Source of the DNA: UBA1876 sp964515395
GTDB taxonomy: Bacteria > Synergistota > Synergistia > Synergistales > Thermovirgaceae
Reading direction: 5' to 3'
Assembly: GCA_964515395.1 (NCBI GenBank)
Contig: CAZERC010000011.1
Location: forward strand, 1-50,981
Length of the DNA stretch: 50,981 bases
Position numbers and translations under genes: made by a program. Numbering within the stretch: the first letter of the stretch is position 1; every line of letters begins with the position of its first letter. This document shows positions 26,123 to 33,613 of the stretch, piece by piece. The notes below the pieces were generated by a model that was not told where the DNA came from, did no database searches, and saw only the letters and a list, made by a program, of their open reading frames with translations.

Positions 26123-26135
26123 ATTACAGTGTAAT
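26123..26135. promoter_or_regulatory. 13-base palindrome between the HD gene and cheX
   Basis: ATTACA-G-TGTAAT, a perfect inverted repeat, 44 bases upstream of the HD gene start and 131 bases upstream of cheX. It could be an operator for both genes. Its ACAGTGTAA half resembles ACAGTATAA found upstream of fliP and fliL. Confidence 0.45.
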
Positions 26136-26265
26136 GGTTTTTGGGAGAAAAAACATCGCAGGGCGGCATCCACAACCGGCGGTGCTTCCAGCGGCCCCGG
26201 TTTTCGACGGCAGCGGTGAACATCCCGGGACATCATGCATGACAACCTACAGGAGAGTGAATGAC

Positions 26266-26766
26266 ATGAGCTCGTTGAATGCACTGACTACACTTGTTCA
26301 GGCCTTCGGGGCGGGGACCATCAACGTCGCCAAAAGCCTGGGACTGCATTTTCGAATCAACAGGGAAGGTGTCGGTCCCGGCGTCAAGACCTCGTCGAGT
26401 TGCGCCGCCGCCGTCATCGGCGTCGTCGGCGAGGATCTCAAGGGTTCGGTGACCCTTCTGACCGACAAGGGTGCCTTTCAGGAGATCCTCCGGACCATGT
26501 CGGGCGGGATGATCCAGGAACCTTCCACGTCGGATCCGCTTTCCATGAGCGCTCTCGGCGAGTTGGCCAACATGATCTGCGGGTCCGCGCTGAAGGAGTC
26601 GGCACGCCTCCGGGCCGGCAGGTTCGAAATCACGCCGCCCCAGATGTTCACCGGTGACAATCTCAAGTCCTTTCCCAGCGACGACCCGAATGTCAAGTAC
26701 TATACCATCCCCATGGTGAACGACAAGGAAACGGCCAACGTCTACATCGTCCTCGGGTTCAGGTGA
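26266..26766 (+). CDS. cheX: CheY-P phosphatase CheX
   Basis: CheX removes phosphate from CheY. The 166-residue protein has the single E-x-x-N active motif of the CheC/CheX/FliY family: E99 and N102 in LGELANMICGSALK. The flanking strands (SVTLLTDKGAF and YYTIPMVND) fit the dimeric CheX fold. ATG 26266 has AGGAGAG 8 bases upstream; an in-frame ATG at 26239 is the alternative. It lies ahead of fliP, in the place where fliO is found in many species; FliO was not seen. Confidence 0.85.
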   Translation: MSSLNALTTLVQAFGAGTINVAKSLGLHFRINREGVGPGVKTSSSCAAAVIGVVGEDLKGSVTLLTDKGAFQEILRTMSGGMIQEPSTSDPLSMSALGELANMICGSALKESARLRAGRFEITPPQMFTGDNLKSFPSDDPNVKYYTIPMVNDKETANVYIVLGFR

Positions 26767-26776
26767 TATTTTTTGT

Positions 26777-26853
26777 CCCTCTCGAGGTGACAAAAAACAG
26801 GACTTGCGTTATTATAAGTAACAGTATAAATAACGTTATATTCCTCGAGAGGG
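26777..26853 (+). promoter_or_regulatory. fliP leader with nested inverted repeats
   Basis: Outer arms CCCTCTCGAGG (26777-26787) and CCTCGAGAGGG (26843-26853) are perfect complements; inner arms CGTTATT (26807-26813) and AATAACG (26829-26835) also. The right outer arm holds the fliP ribosome binding site (GAGAGGG, 6 bases before ATG 26860). A TATAAA at 26825-26830 within the spacer could be the -10 of a fliP promoter. Confidence 0.55.
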
Positions 26854-26859
26854 TTTCGC

Positions 26860-27624
26860 ATGGGACGTTACCGGGTATTCGTCTTGGGCTGTCTGCTGAT
26901 GACGGCTTTTGCCTGGGCCCCCGCGGCCGTGGCGGCCGAGGGCGTGCCCGCCATCCCCACTGTCAGCATCGGAGTCGAGGAGGCCGCCGACCCGGGCCAG
27001 GTCTCGCTGACCGTACAGATTCTGATTCTCCTCACGGTGCTCAGCCTGGCGCCGGCGCTGGCGTTGATGGCCACAAGCTTCACCAGGATTCTCATCGTGC
27101 TCGGTTTCCTCAGGAACGCCATGGGGATCCAGCAGCTTCCGCCGAACCAGGTGGTGGTGACCCTCGCCCTGTTTCTGACCCTGTTCATCATGAGGCCCGT
27201 CTGGGAAAACATCTATGCCGAGGCCTACGTCCCCTACCAGGCGGGCGAGATCGAGACCTCCGAAGCCGTCGACCGGACCCTTGAGCCGATTCGGGAGTTC
27301 ATGTTCATTCATACCCGGGACGAGGAGCTTTCGCTCATGGTTTCCCTCTCGGAATCCGACCGCCCTGAAGACCGCGAGGACGTGTCCCTGTTCGTGCTGC
27401 TCCCGGCCTTCATGCTCAGCGAACTCAAGACGGCCTTCCAGATGGGCGTCGTCCTTTTCGTTCCCTTCCTCGTCATTGACATGATCGTCGCCAGCGTCCT
27501 CATGGCCATGGGAATGATCATGCTGCCTCCCATGCTGGTGTCATTGCCCTTCAAGGTGCTTCTTTTCGTGCTGGCCGACGGGTGGGACCTCGTCGTGGTC
27601 AGCCTGATCGAAAGTTTCAGCTGA
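26860..27624 (+). CDS. fliP: Flagellar export gate protein FliP
   Basis: FliP is a core subunit (five copies) of the export gate. The 254-residue protein has a cleavable signal peptide (MGRYRVFVLGCLLMTAFA..., likely cut near VAA|EG), then the FliP domain: LMATSFTRILIVLGFLRNA, LPPNQVVVTLALFLTLF, LPAFMLSELKTAFQMG and the last helices with MIVASVLMAMGMIMLPP. Four membrane helices are apparent. Its start is preceded by GAGAGGG within a hairpin arm. fliQ follows after 13 bases. Confidence 0.96.
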   Translation: MGRYRVFVLGCLLMTAFAWAPAAVAAEGVPAIPTVSIGVEEAADPGQVSLTVQILILLTVLSLAPALALMATSFTRILIVLGFLRNAMGIQQLPPNQVVVTLALFLTLFIMRPVWENIYAEAYVPYQAGEIETSEAVDRTLEPIREFMFIHTRDEELSLMVSLSESDRPEDREDVSLFVLLPAFMLSELKTAFQMGVVLFVPFLVIDMIVASVLMAMGMIMLPPMLVSLPFKVLLFVLADGWDLVVVSLIESFS

Positions 27625-27637
27625 GGGGGGATCGGCT

Positions 27638-27904
27638 GTGGACGGAACCTTTGCGAGCCTTTTCAACCAGGCGGCCTGGACGGCGATTCTGTCGGCGCTT
27701 CCCATTCTGGTGGCGGCCATGGTGGTGGGCCTCGTGGTGGGCATCCTGCAGACGGCCACGTCCATCCAGGAACAGACCCTGTCCTTTGTCCCCAAGATTC
27801 TGGTGGTCATCCTGACGGCCGTCCTGCTGGGCCCGGCCATCTTCCGGTCGGTGTACCGGCTGGCCGTCGAGGTCTTCGGCAGGCTCCACACCTACGTTTC
27901 ATGA
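27638..27904 (+). CDS. fliQ: Flagellar export gate protein FliQ
   Basis: FliQ is the small two-helix subunit of the export gate. The 88-residue protein has helices at about 16-38 and 52-72 with ILVAAMVVGLVVGILQTATSIQEQTL, the highly conserved FliQ segment, and a C-terminal YRLAVEVFGRL tail. The GTG at 27638 has GGGGGGAT upstream. It shares an ATGA overlap with fliR. Confidence 0.95.
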   Translation: MDGTFASLFNQAAWTAILSALPILVAAMVVGLVVGILQTATSIQEQTLSFVPKILVVILTAVLLGPAIFRSVYRLAVEVFGRLHTYVS

Positions 27905-28692
27905 TGGAACTGAACCTTTCCGCCGACTTCGTGTCGACCATGCTCGTCTATTTCATGGCGTCCCTGAGGTTTCTGGGGCTCCTTTCGGCCCTGGTGTTTC
28001 TGACAGGAGCCTCCCTGCCCATTCCGGTGAGACTCTGGATGTCTTTGGTTCTTGCCCTCGCATCGAGTGCCGTGATCGGGGGGACGGAAGTGGAGACGGC
28101 CATGTTCCTGAATCTGCCCGGCTTTGCCGTCACCGCCGCCAGGGAGCTGGGTATCGGGATCGTTCTGGGGGTACTGGCGTCGAGCCCTCTTTACGTTCTG
28201 CAGATCGCCGGGCGTTTCGTCAGCCAGCAGATGGGGTTCGCCATGGCCAACCTGATGGACCCCCTGTCACGGCAGCAGGTTTCCGTCATCGGCCAGCTCA
28301 AGTACCTGGTGGGGACGTGGTTCTGGTTTTATATCGGGGGGCACCTTCTGATGACCGCGGCGGTAACGGAAAGCCTCAGGATGCTTCCCGTGGGGACGCC
28401 CCTTTTCGGGCTCTTGTCCGCCGAAGGGATACGGGTATGGATCTCGGAGCTCTTCATGCTGGCCCTGAAAGTGGTTTTGCCATATTTCGGCGCCCTCTTC
28501 CTTGCGGAAGTGGGGCTGGGTTTCATCGCCAGGACCGTCCCCCAGCTGAACGTGTTCATGCTGGGCTTTCCCGTCAAGATCCTTCTGGCACTGTTTTTGC
28601 TTGCCCTTTTGACGGTGGCCATCGTCAGGGGGATGCTCCCCGATGCCGTCAGGGACTTTCTGGAGATGTTCCGGCTCCTTTTTGCCGGATGA
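27901..28692 (+). CDS. fliR: Flagellar export gate protein FliR
   Basis: FliR completes the FliP5-FliQ4-FliR1 gate. The 263-residue protein has six predicted membrane helices and conserved segments GRFVSQQMGFAMANLMDP and VGLGFIARTVPQLNVFMLGFPVK. The start ATG overlaps the fliQ stop. Normally flhB follows; here the 3' end overlaps by 44 bases the end of a gene on the opposite strand, and FlhB is not in the window. Confidence 0.96.
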   Translation: MMELNLSADFVSTMLVYFMASLRFLGLLSALVFLTGASLPIPVRLWMSLVLALASSAVIGGTEVETAMFLNLPGFAVTAARELGIGIVLGVLASSPLYVLQIAGRFVSQQMGFAMANLMDPLSRQQVSVIGQLKYLVGTWFWFYIGGHLLMTAAVTESLRMLPVGTPLFGLLSAEGIRVWISELFMLALKVVLPYFGALFLAEVGLGFIARTVPQLNVFMLGFPVKILLALFLLALLTVAIVRGMLPDAVRDFLEMFRLLFAG

Positions 28693-29869
28693 CCCATTGC
28701 CCGTCTTCTTCAACGAGGAGTTTCAGCCTCTTTCCTTCGGACCATGCCCCATTCCGTGATTCGAGGACGACGATGTCCTTTTCGGCCGGCCTGTGCAGGT
28801 CGCTGGAAAACCTGATGGAACCTGGGCCCAGCCGAACCTCGCCGACTTCCGTCAAGGCTTTCTGGAGTTGCAGCCTTCCCGATTCGAGATCGTCCAGGGA
28901 TAACAGCGCTTTCGCCAGCCATCGGCAGGCCACGACGGCTTTCGCGGCGATTTCCGTATCGACGGGCTCGGCAGCGTCCCCTGCGGAAACCTCCCCGGCA
29001 AAAGGCATCTTTTGGCTGAAGGCGATGAGCCCCTCGTGCCGGAGGAGCATTTCCGCGGGCGCGCGCCCGTAGACGATGGTGCCACCCTTGCCGGACCTGT
29101 CGATCAGACGGGCGGCCCGCAGCGTCCGGGAAAGGCTCAGGAAGGAAATGAAGTCCTTCGTGCCTTTTTTGAGGTTTTCCGAAATGGCCTGGTTCAGCCG
29201 GTTTTCCGGGGTGCGGGCGAGAAAGACCGGCTGAACGGCAAGGCCCGAAGCCGTCAAGGACCTCACGGTGGCCAGTCCCAGTGACCTGGACTTGCTGTCG
29301 AGATGATCCACGAGGACCACCCAGTTTCTTTCAGGCCACGTTCGGGCCCAGAAGGCCAGGGCATCCGGGCGGTATCTTTCGTCGGCGTCGAGACCGAAAA
29401 GGAAAGGGGACGGGGTCTTTTCATCCGGACCCAGCGGGACCGTCTCGGAATGAAACAGGATGGCGGGGATCCCGGCTTCTGCGGCGCCCTCTTTTGCATA
29501 GCACGCGGTCCTGTCCTCGCAGAGGTCGAAGACAACGACGGTTCCCGAAGTGCGCAACTGCTCGAAAAGCCGCCGCGCATCGGCCCGTGAGGCGGGGGCA
29601 TCGAGGACTTTCAGGGAGGTCATGAAGTGAGGCTTTTCCCCCGCTGGGTCCCGTCGGAGGGGCAGATTCTTTTTGATGAGTTCCGTCACCGCCTGAGGGA
29701 CTCCTTCATCGGGAACGATCAGGGCAACCTCGAGGATGGTCTCGGGTTTTCCGGTTTCGGCGACGGCAGGTGCCGGAGCCGTCATCGGCAAGAAAAAGAC
29801 GAGGATCGCTGCAGCGGTCAGGCAGATGATCCGTCTCACGGAAAAATGTCTGAGGCACGGCGTCTTCAT
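28649..29869 (-). CDS. Exported type 1 periplasmic-binding-protein-like protein
   Basis: A 406-residue protein with a signal peptide (basic start, hydrophobic AAAILVFFLPM, likely cut after AVAE-type region). The body alternates strands and helices in two lobes like LivK-type binding proteins: VALIVPDEGVPQAVTELI, GTVVVFDLCEDR, GIPAILFHSETV, RNWVVLVDHLDSKS, KGGTIVYGRAPAEMLL. No transporter genes are near, so it might be a sensory or structural binding protein rather than part of an ABC importer. ATG 29869 has AGGGAG upstream. It overlaps fliR tail to tail by 44 bases and is divergent from fliL with overlapping promoters. The ligand is unknown. Confidence 0.75.
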   Translation of the reverse strand: MKTPCLRHFSVRRIICLTAAAILVFFLPMTAPAPAVAETGKPETILEVALIVPDEGVPQAVTELIKKNLPLRRDPAGEKPHFMTSLKVLDAPASRADARRLFEQLRTSGTVVVFDLCEDRTACYAKEGAAEAGIPAILFHSETVPLGPDEKTPSPFLFGLDADERYRPDALAFWARTWPERNWVVLVDHLDSKSRSLGLATVRSLTASGLAVQPVFLARTPENRLNQAISENLKKGTKDFISFLSLSRTLRAARLIDRSGKGGTIVYGRAPAEMLLRHEGLIAFSQKMPFAGEVSAGDAAEPVDTEIAAKAVVACRWLAKALLSLDDLESGRLQLQKALTEVGEVRLGPGSIRFSSDLHRPAEKDIVVLESRNGAWSEGKRLKLLVEEDGQWVIRQKGAGTSPESP

Positions 29870-29943
29870 GAAAACACTCCCTGTTTCGTCCCATATTCCG
29901 GTTGAGGGGCTGCCCGTAATGTCTGGATGGAAGAAGGCCGATT

Positions 29944-29964
29944 CTTATACTAGGACAGTATAAG
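29944..29964. promoter_or_regulatory. Overlapping divergent promoters between the binding-protein gene and fliL
   Basis: CTTATACT (29944-29951), AGGAC, AGTATAAG (29957-29964) is a perfect 8-base inverted repeat. Each arm gives a TATACT -10 element, one for each strand, so the two promoters would overlap and start within each other's -10 region. It lies 38 bases before fliL and 75 before the - strand gene. Confidence 0.55.
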
Positions 29965-30001
29965 TCCAGAGGCTGCCCAATGCCAGGTGGTGAGGTGTTC
30001 C

Positions 30002-30475
30002 ATGAAGGTGAACGCAAAAAAGGCACTGCTCGTTTTCGCAATCGTCACCGCCGTCTTTGCCCTGGGTTTTGCGGGGGGGATCGTGGCCAGCAGGATGGCC
30101 GCCGGAGGAGGCCCTGAAGAAATAAAGGCTCCGCAGGCGAAGGCCTACCCCATCCTGCCCCTGGGGGAATTCAAGATGTCTTTGACGGGGGGAAAGTATT
30201 CCGATTCGAGCCTGGCGAGCTTTGAGCTCGTACTCGAGCTGGAGAGCAAGAAAATTCTCGAAAAGCTCAAGGCCGACGAGTACTGGGAAACCCTCTTTCG
30301 AAACGAGATCATCGCTGAATGCATGTCCCGGGGCACCGAAGGTTTCCGGAGTCCCGAAGCGGTACTGAAGCTTTCCGAAGCCATCACCCGGCGGCTCAAT
30401 GCCGTGAGTCCTTCCATAGACGGCGTCGAGTTCCCGATCAGGCGGGTCCTCTTCAAGTCCCTCATTCTTCAGTAA
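30002..30475 (+). CDS. fliL: Flagellar basal body-associated protein FliL
   Basis: FliL is a single-pass membrane protein that surrounds and supports the stator. The 157-residue protein has a short basic N terminus, one membrane helix (about 7-27, LLVFAIVTAVFALGFAGG), and a periplasmic stomatin-like domain with YSDSSLASFELVLELE and a C-terminal VEFPIRRVLFKSLILQ, typical of the FliL end. ATG 30002 is preceded by GTGAGGTG. fliM follows after 13 bases. Confidence 0.9.
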   Translation: MKVNAKKALLVFAIVTAVFALGFAGGIVASRMAAGGGPEEIKAPQAKAYPILPLGEFKMSLTGGKYSDSSLASFELVLELESKKILEKLKADEYWETLFRNEIIAECMSRGTEGFRSPEAVLKLSEAITRRLNAVSPSIDGVEFPIRRVLFKSLILQ

Positions 30476-30488
30476 AGGGGGAGACGGC

Positions 30489-31469
30489 GTGGATGTCCTC
30501 AATCAGGCGGAAATAGACCAGCTCATAAATTCCCTCGCCTCGGGGAGTACGGGCGTCGAAACCCCGGGCGGCGAGAAGGCCGTCAAGGTCTATGATTTCC
30601 GCAGGCCCAACAAGTTCAACAAGGACCAGCTCAGGGCCGTGCATATGCTTCATGACAGTTTCGCCAGGCATCTGACCAATATCCTCTCCACCATGACGAG
30701 GTCCATGGTTTCGGCGGAAGTGGCCAACGTGGAGCAGATCCCCTACGAGGAATTCGTCAATTCCGTACTGGCGCCGACGACGCTGGCCATTCTCGAGGTG
30801 CGCCCCTTCGGCGGGAAGGCTTTGATGGAGATCAAGCAGGCCCTGGTCTTCGCCCTCATCGACAGGATGCTGGGAGGCAAGGGGCTTCCCCTGGAGGAAC
30901 CCAGGGAATGCACCGATCTCGAACGGGTGATCGTGGACCGCGTCCTGGACAGGATCATCGGTGAGCTGGACGACAGCTGGAAAACCATCCAGGAGGACAT
31001 CAGCTTTCATCTTTTCGGCGAGGAGAGTAACCCCTTCTTCGTCCAGATCGTCCCGAAGAACGAGATGGTTCTTTTGGTGAACCTGCGAGTCCAGGTTGGG
31101 GAAATCGAGGGGCAGCTCAACCTGTGCCTGCCCTTTCACTGCATCGAGCCCGTCATCGACAGGTTCAATCCCCAGGAGTGGTTCATCGCCAGGGACAACC
31201 AGCATTCCGCCGAGGGGCGCCAGCGCCTGAAGCGGCGGATCCGGGATGTGAATATCGACCTGACGGCGGAGCTCTGCGATACCACGCTGACCCTGAAAGA
31301 GCTGGCGGGGATCGTCGAAGGGGACGTGATCAACCTGGGCAAGCCGATAACGGAACCTGGGCTCATGAAAGTGGGTCCGATTCCGAAATTCACCGTCGTT
31401 TTCGGAAACGTCGAGGGCAGGATGTGCGCCAGGATCGTGGATATCCTCCCCCCGCAGGAAGAGGAATGA
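30489..31469 (+). CDS. fliM: Flagellar motor switch protein FliM
   Basis: FliM binds CheY-P and FliG and forms the wall of the C ring. The 326-residue protein starts with the CheY-binding peptide MDVLNQAEIDQLIN, then has the CheC-like middle domain (about 45-235, RPNKFNKDQLRAVHMLHD, then a STMTRSMV segment), and a C-terminal SpoA domain (about 245-320, VNIDLTAELCDTTLTLKEL). The GTG at 30489 has AGGGGGAGA upstream. Confidence 0.97.
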   Translation: MDVLNQAEIDQLINSLASGSTGVETPGGEKAVKVYDFRRPNKFNKDQLRAVHMLHDSFARHLTNILSTMTRSMVSAEVANVEQIPYEEFVNSVLAPTTLAILEVRPFGGKALMEIKQALVFALIDRMLGGKGLPLEEPRECTDLERVIVDRVLDRIIGELDDSWKTIQEDISFHLFGEESNPFFVQIVPKNEMVLLVNLRVQVGEIEGQLNLCLPFHCIEPVIDRFNPQEWFIARDNQHSAEGRQRLKRRIRDVNIDLTAELCDTTLTLKELAGIVEGDVINLGKPITEPGLMKVGPIPKFTVVFGNVEGRMCARIVDILPPQEEE

Positions 31470-31567
31470 ACGTTCTCCTCCAGCGCCGGGGAGAAGGTCG
31501 AAGCGGCGGCATACAGTAAGGAATTGCATGACACAATCCACTTGCACCATCTCTGGGAGGGCTGAAC

Positions 31568-33550
31568 ATGAAGCTCAGGTCGAAGATGCTGGTCTGGTTT
31601 CTGGGAACACTCGTCGTCGCTTTCGTGATACTCGGCTTTTTCGTACGTCATCAGGCGACGACAACCGTCGAAGGTTTGACGGAGGACATGTCCATGGAGA
31701 TTGCAAAAGCAGGTGCGGAGTCTGTAAGCGCCTGGCTTGAGGGGATGCGAAGAGAAACCCTGCAAGTCGTCGATACCGACGATGTCAAGTCAATGGACTG
31801 GTCCGTCATGGAAGAAGACGTCAAGTTCGCCGTCACGAGAAACAGCGATTACGAAATGTTTTTTGTCGCTGATCAGGACGGCTTTTTCCATTCGACCCTG
31901 GATGAGACGGGCAATGTCGCCGACCGCAGGTATTTCCGGGAAATCATGGCCGGCAAGACCGATGTGACCGTGAGTGACCCGGTCGTTTCCAAGGCCACGG
32001 GAAAGCTGATTTTCGTCGTGGCCCATGCAATCAAGTCGGGGGGAGAGACCGTCGGAGTCTTCGGGGCTGCGGTCCCTCTCGACCGATTAAGCGAAATCGT
32101 CGCTTCAATCCAGATCGGTGATGCCGGTTACGGATGGGCCATCGACGGGACGGGCCTGGTCATCGCCCACCCCGACCAGGACCTGGTGATGAACCTGAAT
32201 GTCCTCGAATCATCACAAATGGGGTACGAGGGGTTCGAAGACGTCGGCAGGGACCTCATGAACGGAAAGACCGGGCATGCCCGGGTAACCAGGCCAGACG
32301 GGTCCGTGGAATGGGTCTGCTACACCCCCATCTCAGGAACTGACGGCTGGGGGCTTGGTGTGGCCGTTCCTGAAAACCAGCTTTTTGCCGCCGTCAATCG
32401 TTTGGACAAGGGGGTCCTTCTCGGTTTCGCCGTAACGCTTCTGGGTATGGGCGCCGTCATCGCCTTTGTGGCCACCATCATCGCCAAGGGTGTCAACGCC
32501 CTGAAAGAGCAGGTGCTGCTTTTCGGCCAGGGCGATCTGACGGTATCCTTCGAAGCCAGCGGGAAGGACGAGATCTCCGAAATGGCCGGAGGGCTCAACA
32601 CCATGGCCGATAACCTGAGGGCCTTGGTGGAAAGCGTCAAAGGCACGGCTCAGCAGGTGAGCAAGTCGTCCGAAGGTCTGGCGGCCATGTCGGAGGAAAT
32701 GGGCGCTTCCAGCGAGGAGCTTGCCGCCCAGTCCGACCAGGTCAACGGGAACACCCAGGAAGTGGCCTCCTCCATCGAGGAAGTGAACGCCGGCGTCGAG
32801 GAAGTGGCATCGAGCGCCCAGAGCCTCGCCGATGTCGCCCAGGACCTGTCGTCCAGGGCCGATCACATCAAGGGCAGCGCCGATGAAGGGCAGAGCGCCG
32901 CCGAATCGATTGTGGAGATGATCGAGCACACCAAGGAAAAGTCCAGGGAAACCGCAGAGGTCGTCGAGGGCCTTTCCAGACGGGCCGGCGATATCGGCGA
33001 GATTCTGGAAAAGGTCAATGCCATCGCCGAACAGACGAACCTCCTGGCCCTGAACGCCGCCATCGAGGCGGCCCGGGCGGGAGAGGCCGGACGTGGCTTT
33101 GCCGTGGTGGCCGACGAAATCCGCAAGCTGGCGGAAAACAGCAAGGACGCCACCCAGACGATAACAGCCATTCTTGGAGAGATCCGTAACGAAGCCGGCG
33201 CAGCTTCAACCGTAACAGATGAAGCGGTGTCAAGGGTCGAAAAGGCAAGCGAGGAGTCCAGGAAGATCAAGGACAAGCTCATGGCCATTTTGGAAAACGT
33301 CAAGGGAATCACCGAAAAAGTCGAAAACCTCGCCGCTTCTTCGGAAGAACAGAGTGCCTCCGCTGAGGAGATGACCAGCGTCGCCGACGGCGCCACCAAG
33401 GCCGTCAACTCCATCGCGGAACAGATGAAGGAAATGACCACCACAATCAGGGAGTTCGCCGATTCGAGCCAGGAGGCCAGCGCCTCGAGCGAGGAGCTTA
33501 CCTCCATCGTGGACGGCCTCCTCAAGGAAATAAAGAAGTTCAAGGTCTGA
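31568..33550 (+). CDS. Methyl-accepting chemotaxis protein with dCache-type sensor
   Basis: A 660-residue chemoreceptor: N-terminal membrane helix (about 8-27), a periplasmic sensor of about 250 residues with the Cache features RRYFREIMAGKTDVTVSDPV and GWAIDGTGLVIAHPD, a second membrane helix (about 283-305), HAMP (to about 360) and a long cytoplasmic coiled coil. The CheA/CheW-binding tip NLLALNAAIEAARAGEAGRG is intact. No C-terminal CheR-docking pentapeptide is present (the end is LLKEIKKFKV). The ligand is unknown. It lies between fliM and fliD; GGGAGGG precedes ATG 31568. Confidence 0.93.
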   Translation: MKLRSKMLVWFLGTLVVAFVILGFFVRHQATTTVEGLTEDMSMEIAKAGAESVSAWLEGMRRETLQVVDTDDVKSMDWSVMEEDVKFAVTRNSDYEMFFVADQDGFFHSTLDETGNVADRRYFREIMAGKTDVTVSDPVVSKATGKLIFVVAHAIKSGGETVGVFGAAVPLDRLSEIVASIQIGDAGYGWAIDGTGLVIAHPDQDLVMNLNVLESSQMGYEGFEDVGRDLMNGKTGHARVTRPDGSVEWVCYTPISGTDGWGLGVAVPENQLFAAVNRLDKGVLLGFAVTLLGMGAVIAFVATIIAKGVNALKEQVLLFGQGDLTVSFEASGKDEISEMAGGLNTMADNLRALVESVKGTAQQVSKSSEGLAAMSEEMGASSEELAAQSDQVNGNTQEVASSIEEVNAGVEEVASSAQSLADVAQDLSSRADHIKGSADEGQSAAESIVEMIEHTKEKSRETAEVVEGLSRRAGDIGEILEKVNAIAEQTNLLALNAAIEAARAGEAGRGFAVVADEIRKLAENSKDATQTITAILGEIRNEAGAASTVTDEAVSRVEKASEESRKIKDKLMAILENVKGITEKVENLAASSEEQSASAEEMTSVADGATKAVNSIAEQMKEMTTTIREFADSSQEASASSEELTSIVDGLLKEIKKFKV

Positions 33551-33560
33551 AGGTGAAAGG

Positions 33561-33590
33561 GCGCCGGCCCGCCTTGGTGCGGGCCGGCGC
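33561..33590 (+). other. Strong hairpin between the receptor gene and fliD
   Basis: GCGCCGGCCCGC - CTTGGT - GCGGGCCGGCGC, a perfect 12-base stem. No T-run follows, so it is not a standard terminator; it may protect mRNA or pause transcription. The fliD binding site GGAAGGAG starts 7 bases later. Confidence 0.7.
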
Positions 33591-33613
33591 AGGACAGGGA
33601 AGGAGTGTCTCCC

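Noticed and set aside
31343..31350. GCCGATAA (sigma-28 -10) inside fliM
   Set aside because: It lies within the coding region and has no TAAA at the right distance upstream.
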